NCBI RefSeq assembly: GCF_002848345.1 | Contig: NZ_CP025429.1 | Location: 1,116,001 to 1,180,000 of the forward strand | DNA length: 64,000 bases | Reading direction: 5' to 3' | Source: Chromobacterium sp. ATCC 53434 | GTDB lineage: Bacteria > Pseudomonadota > Gammaproteobacteria > Burkholderiales > Chromobacteriaceae | Shown here: one piece after another, positions 17,128 through 26,496 of the stretch | How the letters are laid out: every line of letters begins with the position of its first letter | Numbering within the stretch: the first letter of the stretch is position 1 | Notes under the pieces: generated by a model | What the model was told of the DNA's origin: nothing | Databases searched by the model: none | What the model saw: the letters and a program-made list of their open reading frames with translations, nothing else | Position numbers and translations under genes: made by a program

Positions 17128-18561
17128 TTAAGAATCCTGCCACGCGCCCAGCGCTAGTTGCACTTGCACATAGGCCGCAATGGCATCGGCATGCGCCGCT
17201 AGCTCGGCACGACGCGCCTGTTGCAGGCTGGCGTGTGCCGCCAGCGCCTGGCTTTGCGGTTCCAGCCCGGCTTGGCTGCGCGCCTGGCTGTAGGTGGCGG
17301 ATTGACTGGCCAAGGCTTCGGCATCTCGTGCGCTGGCCAGTTGCGCCTTGGCGGCCTGCCACTGCCTCAGGCTGGTTTCACTTTCCTGCAGTGCGTTCAG
17401 AACAGTCTGCTCGTAGTGATGCAGGGCCGCCTGGCCTTGTTGCTCGGCGCTGGCGCGACGGGCGGCGCGGCGGCCTGCATCCAGCCAATCCCAGCTGAAG
17501 GCAGGACCAAGCGCATAGCGCAGCGCGTCGGCGTTGCCCAGCAGGCCAAAAGGCGCCATCACGCCGGCTGTCAGATCCAGACTCAGGTGCGGCAGGTGGG
17601 CGCGATCCGCCAGCGCCGCCTCTCCCAATCTGCTGCGCAGCTCGGCGTCGGCACGTACCACATCCGGACGCCGCGCCAACAAATCGTGCGGGTAGGCAAT
17701 CGCTGTATCGGCCGGCACCCCCGGTAATTTCGGCTCACCGCCGGCGCGCGGCGACAACAGCGGGTTGTCGCCGCATAGTACGGCGAGCGCCGCCAGCGCC
17801 GATGCGGCGGTCGCGTCATTGGCTGCCAGTTCCGCCTCGAGTTGATGACTGGCGCTGGCGGCGGCCAGGACTTCGCGCGGGTCGATCAGTCCAGCTTGCT
17901 GCCGATATTGCAGTTGGCGGTGACGCTGTCGCAACGTTGACAGCTCATCCAGCAGCAACTGGCGATTGAGCCTGGCCTGCTGCCAGCGGGTGTATTGGCG
18001 GACCACGTCGGCCTGCAGCAGCACCGTGGCGGCATGCAGGTCGGCCGCGCGGATATCGGCCTGGCGTTCGGCCACGGCAGTGGCGGTAGCGGTTCGGCCA
18101 AACAGATCGAGCTCCCAGCGCAGGCTTTGCTGCAGCACGCCGATATTTTGCGCTGGCGGACGGGACAAGCCTTGACGGTACGGGTCAACCTCAATACCTG
18201 ACAGTTGCTGCCGCTGCGCCTGGCCACCCAGGCTGCCTTGCGGCAGGGCGTCCCGCGCGGCGGCATCGGCAGCGCTACGCGCTGCCCGCACGGTAGCCAG
18301 CGCCTCCTGACGCTGGTGGTTGCTCTGCATCGCCTGTTGCAGCAGGGCATCCAGCTGCGGATCATGCAAGGCCTGCCACCAGTTGGCCGTCGTTTGCCCC
18401 ACGCGAATGCCGGCGGCGCTGGCTGCTGGGCTGGCGTGTGCCGCCAGTGCCTGGCTGCTGGGTGCAATCTGGCTAGGCGGCACCACCGCCGCACAGCCGC
18501 CCAGCAGCGCCAGGCTCACCCAGATAGCCTGGCGTGGGAATGACAAAACATGATTAAACAT
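17128..18561 (-). CDS. outer-membrane factor lipoprotein of RND efflux (NodT/OprM type)
   Basis: 477 residues. A lipoprotein signal ends at LALLGGC (Cys23). Two TolC-like repeats follow, with family motifs such as NWWQALHDPQLDALLQQAMQ and IAYPHDLLARRPDVVRADAE. It forms the trimeric exit duct in the outer membrane, working with the permease at 18571-21624 and the membrane-fusion protein upstream. It is the last gene, nine bases after the permease stop. Codon and base use is visibly less GC-rich than in the flanking catabolic genes, which suggests acquisition. It looks intact, but the operon's fusion protein is interrupted. Confidence 0.9.
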   Translation of the reverse strand: MFNHVLSFPRQAIWVSLALLGGCAAVVPPSQIAPSSQALAAHASPAASAAGIRVGQTTANWWQALHDPQLDALLQQAMQSNHQRQEALATVRAARSAADAAARDALPQGSLGGQAQRQQLSGIEVDPYRQGLSRPPAQNIGVLQQSLRWELDLFGRTATATAVAERQADIRAADLHAATVLLQADVVRQYTRWQQARLNRQLLLDELSTLRQRHRQLQYRQQAGLIDPREVLAAASASHQLEAELAANDATAASALAALAVLCGDNPLLSPRAGGEPKLPGVPADTAIAYPHDLLARRPDVVRADAELRSRLGEAALADRAHLPHLSLDLTAGVMAPFGLLGNADALRYALGPAFSWDWLDAGRRAARRASAEQQGQAALHHYEQTVLNALQESETSLRQWQAAKAQLASARDAEALASQSATYSQARSQAGLEPQSQALAAHASLQQARRAELAAHADAIAAYVQVQLALGAWQDS

Positions 18562-18570
18562 GGTGAATCC

Positions 18571-21500
18571 TTAGGCGGCCGGCTGGCCGATACGATAGAA
18601 ACTGGCGTACAGGGCCGGAATCAGACCCAGCGTAATCAGCGTGCCCAGCGCCAGGCCGCCCATCATGACCACGGCCAGGCTGGTCCACACGACACCGCCA
18701 AACAGCAACAAGGGCAGCAGGCCGAGAATGCATACCATCTTGGTCATCACGATGGGGCGCAGACGTTTGGCTGCCGCGTCTTCGATCGCCTGCAGCGCGG
18801 GCAGACCTTCGCGCAAGGCTTCGTCAATGGCATCCAACAGCAGTACGGCGTTATTGACGATGATGCCCGCCAGCGCCAGCAGACCCAGGGTGCCGACAAA
18901 GGTGAGCGTGGTGCCGCTGATCGTCAGCGCCAAGGCGGAGCCGATCACCACGAACGGGATGCTGGCCAGCACGATAAGGCTCTTGCGCACGCTATCGAAC
19001 TGCCATACGAACAGGAGGAACATCACCATGACGCAGGCCGGAAGCAGCTTGGCAATGGCGTTGTTTGCGTTAAGGTTTTCCTCGATCTCGCCGCCCAGCG
19101 TGACGTTGACCTTGCCCTCCGCGGCCAATTTGGCCATCAGCGGCGCCACGCGGTCGGCGATAGCTTGTGCCGTCAGTTGCGGATGACGCGCCAACAGCGT
19201 CACCGTGCGCTGCTGGTTGATGCGTTGGATCACGGCAGGCTGACTGGAAAGGCTAATGCGGGCCACCTGGCCCAAAGCCACTGGTCGCGCCATGCCTGGA
19301 GACTGCACCGGCAAGGTTTGCAAGCGTTCAATACTGTGGCGCAAGTCTGTGCTGCCTCGTACCACCACCGGCAGCAGGGTATCGCCTTCACGGTACTGGC
19401 TGGCAACGCTGCCGGCCAGCAAGGTATTCAGGCTTTGGGCAATATCGCGGCTGCTGAGGCCCGCCGCATGGGCGCGGGCCTGGTCTACACGTACGTCTAG
19501 CTGCAGGATAGGACGCTCAGCGTCACTGCTCAGTTGCTGCATGCCTGGAATGGCCTGCAATGCGGTGTACAGTTGCTCGGCGGCGGCCAGATGGCTGTGC
19601 CCATCGCTGCTGCTGAGACGGAACTGCGCGACGCCGGCATCGGACGATCCCATGGAGAAGCGCTTGGGTTCAAAGCGCACATCGGGAAAGCGTGCGGCCA
19701 GCTTGCGCTTCAGCGCGGCAATCGCATCATCGTGACGCACATTCGCAGCCAGTGTCAGCACCGCATAGGCGCGGTGGCCGGCAGGCGTAGGCGGATTCAG
19801 TGCCAGGATGAAGCGTGGGCCGCCATCACCCATGTAAAGCGCGTGACTTTCCAGCTCCGGAAAGGCCTTATGGTCGGCCAAGGCGCGGCTGATCGCTTCG
19901 CTGCGTGCCAGCGTGTGCGTGGTGCTGCTGTCGGGCGCAAGTTCTATGGCCATTTGCAGCTGGCGACGTTCGGAAGCCGGCATCAATTCCGTCGGCACGT
20001 GGGTAAACAGCCAGCCGGCGCCGACCAGCAACACCACCATGCTGCCGATATACGCTGTCTTGTGCCCCAGGATCCAGCGCACCTTGCCGCGATACCAGCC
20101 GGTAATGGACTCTATCGCCTGCGCGGTGCGGCTCAGCTTGGCATGCTGGTGGGCAAAGCGCTGGCACAGCAAGGGCGTAAAGGTAACGGCCAGCAACAGC
20201 GACAGCAGCAGCGCAATCGCCATCACAATACCCATGCTGCGCAGGTATTCACCGGTTTCCGTGCTGGACAGCACCAGCGGCATGAAAGTGAGAATGATGG
20301 CCAGCGACGAGACCAGCAGCGGCAAAAGCATGGTTCGGCCGGCTTCGGCTGCGGCTTCGGTACGTGACTGGCCCAGCGCCAGCCGGCGCTCCATATCCTC
20401 AGCCACCACGATGGCGTTATCCACGAACAGGCCCAGCGCAATAATGATGGCGCCGATGGAAATGATGTGCAGGTCTATGCCAAGCAGCTTCATCACCGCC
20501 AGCGTGCCCAGCACCGTGGTCGGGACAATGGCACCGACAATCAGGCCGGTGCGCAAGCCCAAGAACAGCACCACCACGCCTATCACGATCACAGTGGTTT
20601 CCATGAACACCTGGCCCACCTGCTTAAGCTGCTTGGTGACGATTTGCGCCTGGTCGGTAATCGGCGACAATTTCATGCCTGCCGGCAGACCAGCTTCCAG
20701 GCGAGCCACCTCGCCACGTAGCATGTCGGCAAAGCTGACCACGTTGCTGCCGTTTTTCATGGATACCGCAATCACCACAGCCGGGGCGCCATCGACAAAA
20801 GCGCCACCAAGAGGCGGGTCTTGCGTGTGGCGGACCACGCGCGCCACCTGGCTCAGCAACACGCTGCCATGCTCCGGCAAGGGAATCACGGTATTGCCCA
20901 ACTCGGCAGGATTGGCGACATCGCCACTGACGTTCAGCGCCAGTTCGCTACTGTCAGCATCGACGAAGCCGCCTGGGGCCACGATGTTGCGGCGGGAAAC
21001 CGCATCGATGACCACCGATGGCGACAGGCCACGCGCAGCTAGCGCCGGAATGTCGAGCAGGATTTGCACTTCCTCCTCACGGACGCCGTGCAGGCTCACA
21101 CGCTCCACGCCCGGCACGCGTAGCAGGTTGTCGCGCAGTTGGCGTGCGCTGTCGCGCAACTCGCCAGCGCTGTAGCCGCGGCCGCTGAGGCCCAGGGTCA
21201 TCACGGCCACGCGGCCGAATTCGTCATCCACCATCGGGCCGATACTGCCTTCCGGCAGTTGGCCGCGTAGCTCGGTCATGCGGTTGCGCAGCCGTTGCCA
21301 GACATCGGGCAACTTGTCGACGGACACTGTCGGGTACAGCTCGACATAGGTAAACGCCATCCCGGGACGCAAGGTTGTCCTGACACGTTTCACCTCGGGC
21401 AGGCCGAGAATGCTGATCTCAGTAGGGCGGGCGACCAGCTGCTCCATGCGCTCGGTGCTAGCGCCGGGGACAAAGCTGAGTACCGTTGCGGTACGGATGG

Positions 21501-21624
21501 TGACCGGAGGCTCTTCGGTGGACGGAAAGTCCAGCACTAGCCACAAGCCGGTAAGCACCAGCGCCAGTACCGCCAGAAAAGTAAAGCGGGGTCGAGCCAG
21601 CGCCGCAGCGGCCAGATTACTCAT
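18571..21624 (-). CDS. RND efflux permease
   Basis: 1017 residues with the twelve-segment RND architecture: one N-terminal helix, a large periplasmic loop, six helices, a second loop and the C-terminal helices. Typical stretches are FVPGASTERMEQLVARPTEI and, in helix 4, ALGLFVDNAIVVAEDMERRL. In that motif the usual paired aspartates read Asp-Asn; the same variant occurs in some RND subgroups. It exports hydrophobic compounds using the proton gradient. Its start overlaps the fusion-protein stop as ATGA, so translation is coupled to a gene now split by an IS630-type element. The permease reading frame itself is intact. Confidence 0.9.
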   Translation of the reverse strand: MSNLAAAALARPRFTFLAVLALVLTGLWLVLDFPSTEEPPVTIRTATVLSFVPGASTERMEQLVARPTEISILGLPEVKRVRTTLRPGMAFTYVELYPTVSVDKLPDVWQRLRNRMTELRGQLPEGSIGPMVDDEFGRVAVMTLGLSGRGYSAGELRDSARQLRDNLLRVPGVERVSLHGVREEEVQILLDIPALAARGLSPSVVIDAVSRRNIVAPGGFVDADSSELALNVSGDVANPAELGNTVIPLPEHGSVLLSQVARVVRHTQDPPLGGAFVDGAPAVVIAVSMKNGSNVVSFADMLRGEVARLEAGLPAGMKLSPITDQAQIVTKQLKQVGQVFMETTVIVIGVVVLFLGLRTGLIVGAIVPTTVLGTLAVMKLLGIDLHIISIGAIIIALGLFVDNAIVVAEDMERRLALGQSRTEAAAEAGRTMLLPLLVSSLAIILTFMPLVLSSTETGEYLRSMGIVMAIALLLSLLLAVTFTPLLCQRFAHQHAKLSRTAQAIESITGWYRGKVRWILGHKTAYIGSMVVLLVGAGWLFTHVPTELMPASERRQLQMAIELAPDSSTTHTLARSEAISRALADHKAFPELESHALYMGDGGPRFILALNPPTPAGHRAYAVLTLAANVRHDDAIAALKRKLAARFPDVRFEPKRFSMGSSDAGVAQFRLSSSDGHSHLAAAEQLYTALQAIPGMQQLSSDAERPILQLDVRVDQARAHAAGLSSRDIAQSLNTLLAGSVASQYREGDTLLPVVVRGSTDLRHSIERLQTLPVQSPGMARPVALGQVARISLSSQPAVIQRINQQRTVTLLARHPQLTAQAIADRVAPLMAKLAAEGKVNVTLGGEIEENLNANNAIAKLLPACVMVMFLLFVWQFDSVRKSLIVLASIPFVVIGSALALTISGTTLTFVGTLGLLALAGIIVNNAVLLLDAIDEALREGLPALQAIEDAAAKRLRPIVMTKMVCILGLLPLLLFGGVVWTSLAVVMMGGLALGTLITLGLIPALYASFYRIGQPAA

Positions 21625-22467
21625 GGCTGCTCTCCTTCAGGTGGCTGGACCGGGGTGATGCGACTGCCCGGCGCAATGGCGGCACCACCGGCTACGATGA
21701 CACGGTCGCCGGCTTTCAGACCATTCGCAATGCTGACACTGTCATCATGCGGCACACCCAGCTGCACGGCTACTTTCTCTACCGTCTTGCCGTCACCGGC
21801 TAGCCGCAGCACATAGCCATGCCGCGCGTCCGTGCTTGGCAGCAGCGCACGCAGCGGAATGACTGCTCCGGAAGACGATTGGGAGGGAATTTGCACCTGC
21901 CAGGTATCTCCCGGCTGCGCATCGGACGGCGCGCTGATAAATACCTGGCGCTGGCCACCGGCTCCCAGGGTGGCGGCGATGCGCAGAACCTTGCCGGCAT
22001 GGCGTTGGCCTTCATGACGCAAGGACAGCGACTGGCCAACGCTCAGTTCAATACTGGCCGGCAGCCACAGTGCCAATTCACGGCCGGCGCCTTCAATGGT
22101 GAAGGCCGGGGAGCCAGGACTGACGGCCTGGCCCAGTGCCAGTGCCCGACTGCCGATGACGCCATCGACAGGCGCCCGCAGGCTGGCCTGTTGCAGCGCC
22201 CAGTTGGCCTGCTGTTGCTGGGCTTTGGCCGTGATCAGGGAGGTCGTTGCCGTTTGTAGTTCGGCGTGCAATGCGTCCAGCTCACCCGCGCTGATTGCCT
22301 GCGCCTGACGTGCAGCCTCGGTACGCGCCAGCCGCTGGCGCACTTCCTGCAGCTTGGCGCTAGCGGCCTGTTGTTCGCTGTCGGCCGCCGATTGCTGGGC
22401 ACGCAGCATGGTGTTGTCCAGTGTGGCCAGCAGTTGGCCGGCACGCACAGGGTCGCCGACGTTATTA

Positions 22468-23583
22468 ATCCGGCAGTCAAATACCGTACAGAAAGCTCAT
22501 GCCGCGTAGCGGATTTTTTCATGCCGGAAGTACGACCGGATTCTGGCCGGCTGCTTCTGCAATGAGCGTAAATGGGACAGCACTTTCCCTTGAAGTTGAC
22601 CGTCTGATCGAACCGGCTCACCTGCGCTCATTCTGGCCTTCAGGTCGCCGTTCAAGTATTCATCCGGGTTCAGTTCCGGTGAGTAGCTGGGCAGGAAGAA
22701 CAACTCAATCGCCTTCTTGTTCTCTTCCTCCTCCAACCATGCTTGCACCAGCTTGCTGTGATGCACGCGCAAGTTGTCGAGGATCAAGAACACCTTCTTG
22801 CCGCCAGCATCACGGATCAGCCGCATCAGAAACTTGATCAGCACCCGGGCCGTCAAGGTCTCCCGGTACAGCATGAAGCGCATCTTGCCTTGGTTGGTAA
22901 TGGCCGAAATCAAGTTGATGCGCGCTCTTTTCGATTGGGATAACACCAGAACTGGGGTTTGGCCTTTTGGGGCGTAGCCACGCGGAAAGTGCTCAACACT
23001 CGACACCGCCGATTCGTCGCCCCAGCTGATTTCAGCCATTTCCGCTTTGGCACGCGCGACGATAGCCGGGTATTCCTCCTTGAGCCATTTCTCGACTGCT
23101 GCCGGTCGCTGCTCATAAGCGCGTTTGAGCGGGCGCTGCGGCGTAAAGCCCCAGCGGGCCAAGTACAGACGGACAGTACGGATCGGCAGATCGATCAGAA
23201 ACATCTGCTTGATTACAGCCTTGACCGCCTGAGCACTCCACAGGGCAAACCTCAGCTTCATCTGGTCTGGCGTGCGATCCACGATGTCCTGCTTGATCCG
23301 GGCTTCCTGCGCCTCGGTCAGCCGACGGCCGGTGCCTTCGGCGCGACCGCGCTTCTGTTCTTTGAATCCCTGCGCACCTAGTGCTGCCTCACGCACCACC
23401 CAGGCGGAAATGGTGGGGCGGCGCAGCCCGAGTTCTTCGGCAATACTGGCTTGAGACCGGCCTCGCTTGTACATCCGGATAGCGGTACGCCTCAGCTGCT
23501 CACGGGCGGCCAGTTCAAGCTTGCGCACATCGATTTTTTCCATGCCGGAAGTATACAATCTGTACGGATTATTACTGCCGGAT
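22468..23583 (-). mobile_element. IS630-family insertion sequence
   Basis: A 1116-bp element flanked by TA at 22466-22467 and 23584-23585, the target duplication of the IS630/Tc1 group. The terminal inverted repeats start ATCCGGCAGT and match at 21 of the first 25 positions. One transposase gene fills the element. It is inserted in the membrane-fusion gene. Confidence 0.92.
22497..23543 (-). CDS. IS630-family transposase
   Basis: About 348 residues from ATG 23543 (MEKIDVRKLE), or 353 from 23558. An N-terminal helix-turn-helix region reads SQASIAEELGLRRPTISAWV. The DDE catalytic triad is visible: Asp in ISWGDESAVS, Asp in VFLILDNLRVHHS and Glu or Asp in YSPELNPDEYLNGDLK. The frame is intact, so the element may still move. 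The gene runs in the same direction as the interrupted efflux operon. Confidence 0.92.
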   Translation of the reverse strand: MEKIDVRKLELAAREQLRRTAIRMYKRGRSQASIAEELGLRRPTISAWVVREAALGAQGFKEQKRGRAEGTGRRLTEAQEARIKQDIVDRTPDQMKLRFALWSAQAVKAVIKQMFLIDLPIRTVRLYLARWGFTPQRPLKRAYEQRPAAVEKWLKEEYPAIVARAKAEMAEISWGDESAVSSVEHFPRGYAPKGQTPVLVLSQSKRARINLISAITNQGKMRFMLYRETLTARVLIKFLMRLIRDAGGKKVFLILDNLRVHHSKLVQAWLEEEENKKAIELFFLPSYSPELNPDEYLNGDLKARMSAGEPVRSDGQLQGKVLSHLRSLQKQPARIRSYFRHEKIRYAA

Positions 23584-23833
23584 TAATAGCCTGCAAGCTG
23601 CTTACACGGCCGGAGACGGCAAACGCGAGCTCGGCGCGCGACACGGCACGCACTTCGGCGATATAGCCGCCAGTCTGGCTGGCCGAGTCGGCAACCTTGA
23701 CCACCAAAGCAGGGCGGGCGGCGTCCTGCTGGCTGGCGGGTGAGGGGGTGTTATTGCAGCCGGCCATGACCAGTGCTACGCAGCTCATCCACAGACTGGC
23801 CACGGGGCGATGTTCGGGAAAAAATAGGGGCAC

Positions 23834-24193
23834 AATGGCTCTCCGGTTCAAATAAAAGCATGACCCGGCAAGAGTGCCCTGCCAGACCGGCGCAAACTGT
23901 AAAAGCCAGAGGGGACACAGCGTGAGGACAAAACAGGCCATTGGCGGTGCTATTGCGGCCAGCAGCAGACTTTCACTGTTGAAACGATAGCTTTAGGGGA
24001 CAAAATAGGACAGTTATGGATCGTATTCGGCCAAGATTGTGCGCGATTGATGTAATGGATAAATATCTTATCTTGTTAATTCAAAGGCTTGGTGTGTTTT
24101 CTATGTTATGGCTCATTCATCACCCAAACTAATGAAGTGACAAATCTGGCCATCTGCGCCACGATAATGGTGTACTCACTATGGAGTTAAGGT
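23834..24193. promoter_or_regulatory. divergent promoter region of the efflux operon and its AraC regulator
   Basis: 360 bases between two opposite starts, with no convincing gene. The part at 24000-24130 is strongly AT-rich and contains GATAAATATCTTATC, an imperfect palindrome at 24058-24072, which could be an operator. It is the natural site for control of the efflux operon by the neighbouring regulator. Confidence 0.4.
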
Positions 24194-25151
24194 GTGAACG
24201 TCCCCCCCTCATTTCCGCAGGCCGCAGGGCAAGACTCGCACGCGGCAAGCATTCCGCCGACCACAGCCCGCTCCCTGCTGGGACTGGTGGAGGATCGTGG
24301 CTACAGCCCGGAACGCCTGTGCCAGGGCCTGGGGATACGGTACGAAGATCTGCTATCGCATCAGTTGCTACTATCGCACCGCCAGATCAAGGTGTTGATC
24401 CTGCGGGCGCAGGAGCTCTTGGGCGAGCTGGCTTTGGGCTTGGTAGCGGGGGCGCGGGAAACGCCGGTCAGTTGGGGGGTGACAGGTCTAGTCATGCTGA
24501 CCTGTGAAACGCTAGAAGAAGCAATGGAATATGCGCTCGCAAAACAGAACGAAGCCGGCACCATGGTACAGCACCAGGCTAGCATCTACGGCAGTGAAGT
24601 GCGCATGCAGTTGGTCAGCCATCGTTTCGACTGGGAAATCGAGAACTATCTGATTGACCACGCGATGTCGGGCGCCGTCGCGGTAGCACGCTATCTGTTG
24701 GGCCCGGCGTTCAAGCCGCTGCGGGTCGACCTGGTACAGGCAATGCCGGCACACCAAGCGCTATACCGCCAGTTTTACGACTGCCCGGTGCGTTTTGCGG
24801 CCGGCAGCAACTTGCTGGTCTTCGACGCGCACTGGCTGGGAGCGAGACTGCCAGGTTATGACCGCATAGCCAGCCAGATGCTGCGTCGCCAACTGGACGG
24901 CCTGTTGCAGTTGAGCCCTGGCCGCCATCAGCTAATCGAAACCGTCAGTAACCATATCCGTTACGCCAGCGTGCAAGGTGCCGACCAGCTGGCAGTGGCC
25001 AGCATGGTGAATGTCAGCCCGCGCTCCCTGCGCCGCAAGCTGGAGCAGCAGGGCACCCACTATCGGCATCTGCGCGATGCCACTCGTGGTCTGTCCCATT
25101 CCCCGTGGACACTAACTTAAGGTGGATAATCCCCACCAAGGAGCAGTGTTC

Positions 25152-25445
25152 ATGACCAAGACCAGACGTACTTTCCCGGAGGCCCTCAAGCGCGAAGCGG
25201 TTGAGCAGGTACTTGCCGGCACCCCGTTACGGCATGTTGCCCAAGCCTTCGACATTACCGAGTCGCTGCTGGGCAAGTGGAAGCGTCAGCTCCAAGACGC
25301 CGGACCAGATGCCTTCCCTGGCCGAGGCAAACAGACCGGTGAAGCCGCCGAGCTCAAGCGACTGCGGGATGAGCTGGCCCGCGTTACCATGGAGCGCGAT
25401 GTCCTAAAAAAGGCGCTTGCCATCTTCTCGCAACCCACGAAGTGA
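25152..25445 (+). CDS. IS3-family transposase OrfA
   Basis: 97 residues behind AAGGAG. The helix-turn-helix reads LRHVAQAFDITESLLGKWKR, followed by a leucine-rich coiled coil (AAELKRLRDELARVTMERDV). OrfA binds the element ends. Near its 3' end CTA-AAA-AAG (about 25405-25413) contains an A-AAA-AAG slippery heptamer suited to -1 frameshifting into orfB, and the orfB frame stays open back to that point. The stop overlaps a GTG that could also start orfB. Confidence 0.9.
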   Translation: MTKTRRTFPEALKREAVEQVLAGTPLRHVAQAFDITESLLGKWKRQLQDAGPDAFPGRGKQTGEAAELKRLRDELARVTMERDVLKKALAIFSQPTK

Positions 25446-26311
25446 AATTCCGCGCGATTCACGCTCTGTCGGGCCGCTACCCGGTAGCCCCGATGTGCCA
25501 ACTGTTTCGTGTGTCCCGCAGTGGCTACTATGCGTGGCTACACCGCCCACCTTCGGCGCGAGAGATGGCGAACCGACAACTACTGCGCGAAATCCGGCTG
25601 GTGCATGCCGAGGTCAACGGTATTTATGGCCATCGGCGTATCCATGCCGAACTTCTTGCACAGGGCTTCGTCTGCGGGCGACATCGCATCGCGGACTTGA
25701 TGCGGCGAAACGGTATCAGGGTTAGAGCGCGTAAACGTTGGAGACCCGCGAGCGGTGGTCAACACCTTCTACCCGTGGCGCCCAATTTGCTGCAGCGACA
25801 CTTTGCTGCTGGCGGCGACATCAATCAGCGCTGGGTGTCGGACATGACCTATATCCGAACCGGTGAAGGGTGGCTGTACTTGGCGGTGGTACTCGACCTG
25901 TACTCCCGGGCGATAGTGGGCTGGGCCATGCATCATCGAATGCAGCAAGAACTGGTGCATGCTGCCCTGACGATGGCAGTGGCGCGTCGCCAGCCTTCAG
26001 GAGAGGTAATTCTGCATTCGGACCGCGGGAGTCAGTACTGTGCCTTTGACTACCAGGCGTTGCTGAAGCGGCATGGGATAGTACCGAGCCACTCCCGCGC
26101 CGGGAACTGCTGGGATAATGCAGCGATGGAGAGCTTCTTCCGTTCACTGAAATCGGAACGTGTTTATCTGACCCACTACCGGAGCTACGAGGAGGCGCGT
26201 ACAGATGTGTTTGATTACATCCGTTTTTACAATCACCAACGACGTCATTCGACCCTGGGGTATCTGACCCCGGTTGAGTTCGAACGCCGCCGCTCAGAGC
26301 TTAGCGCTTAA
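25442..26311 (+). CDS. IS3-family transposase OrfB (DDE integrase core)
   Basis: 289 residues from GTG 25442, or the C-terminal part of an OrfAB frameshift fusion. The integrase core shows Asp in RWVSDMTYIRT, Asp in ILHSDRGSQY and Glu in AAMESFFRSLKSE, followed by HSTLGYLTPVEFE. All catalytic residues are present, so the element is probably active. The frame lies -1 relative to orfA. Confidence 0.92.
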   Translation: MKFRAIHALSGRYPVAPMCQLFRVSRSGYYAWLHRPPSAREMANRQLLREIRLVHAEVNGIYGHRRIHAELLAQGFVCGRHRIADLMRRNGIRVRARKRWRPASGGQHLLPVAPNLLQRHFAAGGDINQRWVSDMTYIRTGEGWLYLAVVLDLYSRAIVGWAMHHRMQQELVHAALTMAVARRQPSGEVILHSDRGSQYCAFDYQALLKRHGIVPSHSRAGNCWDNAAMESFFRSLKSERVYLTHYRSYEEARTDVFDYIRFYNHQRRHSTLGYLTPVEFERRRSELSA

Positions 26312-26496
26312 CCCTCTGTCCATGGGGAGTGGGACAGACCACTCGTTACCAGACCGCTTGCCAGCTGCTGGATAACAGTACGTTAAGTCTTGCCGCCATT
26401 GCCGAACAGTTGGGCTATGCCGATGCGCGCTCGTTTCGGAGGGCCTTCAAGCGTTGGAGTGGCAGACTGCCAAGTGAATACCGGCGCGATAAATGA

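Larger units (their letters stand above)
21621..23833 (-). pseudogene. RND membrane-fusion lipoprotein gene, split by an IS630-family element
   Basis: The 5' part (23585-23833) starts at a GTG behind CGGAGAG and encodes a lipoprotein signal ending LVMAGC, then the start of the biotinyl-lipoyl domain (FAVSGRVSSLQAI). The 3' part (21621-22467) continues with NVGDPVRAGQLLATLDN, a coiled hairpin (about residues 95-160 of the intact protein) and the beta-barrel region. Removing the element and one TA joins the parts in frame, with LQAINNVGDPVRAGQ across the junction. A truncated protein could start at an internal GTG (22448), but it would lack the lipid anchor. The gene is therefore judged inactive. 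Confidence 0.9.
25087..26341 (+). mobile_element. IS3-family insertion sequence
   Basis: 1255 bp, flanked by CTCG on both sides (25083-25086 and 26342-26345). The terminal inverted repeats start TGGTCTGTCCCA and continue with TCCCC and TGGACA, with two mismatches in about 25 bases. It carries two overlapping frames, orfA and orfB, as usual for IS3 elements. It is inserted in an AraC-type regulator gene, in the same orientation. Confidence 0.93.
24194..26496 (+). pseudogene. AraC-family regulator gene (OruR/ArgR-like), split by an IS3-family element
   Basis: The 5' part (24194-25086) starts at GTG 24194 behind GGAG. It encodes an arabinose-binding-type N-terminal domain, with YSPERLCQGLGIRYEDLLSH near residue 37, and the first half of the DNA-binding domain (LAVASMVNVSPRSLRRKLEQ). 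The 3' part (26342-26496) gives the second helix-turn-helix: LSLAAIAEQLGYADARSFRR, then FKRWSG and a stop at 26494. Excising the element and one CTCG restores RDATRYQTACQLL without a frame change. It was presumably the regulator of the divergent efflux operon. The truncated product lacks half of its DNA-binding domain. Confidence 0.9.

Noticed and set aside
18730..19400. Plus-strand frames opposite the RND permease
   Set aside because: They are Gln/His/Arg-rich antisense shadows; the permease motifs on the minus strand are continuous.
21621..22448. Treating the 3' part of the membrane-fusion gene as an independent complete gene from an internal GTG
   Set aside because: It would lack the signal, lipid anchor and half of the lipoyl domain, and the in-frame junction shows it is a fragment.
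23492..23941. A 149-codon minus-strand frame resembling a complete small lipoprotein gene
   Set aside because: Its end is IS630 terminal sequence and its upstream part lacks a ribosome site. It is the 5' fragment of the split membrane-fusion gene.
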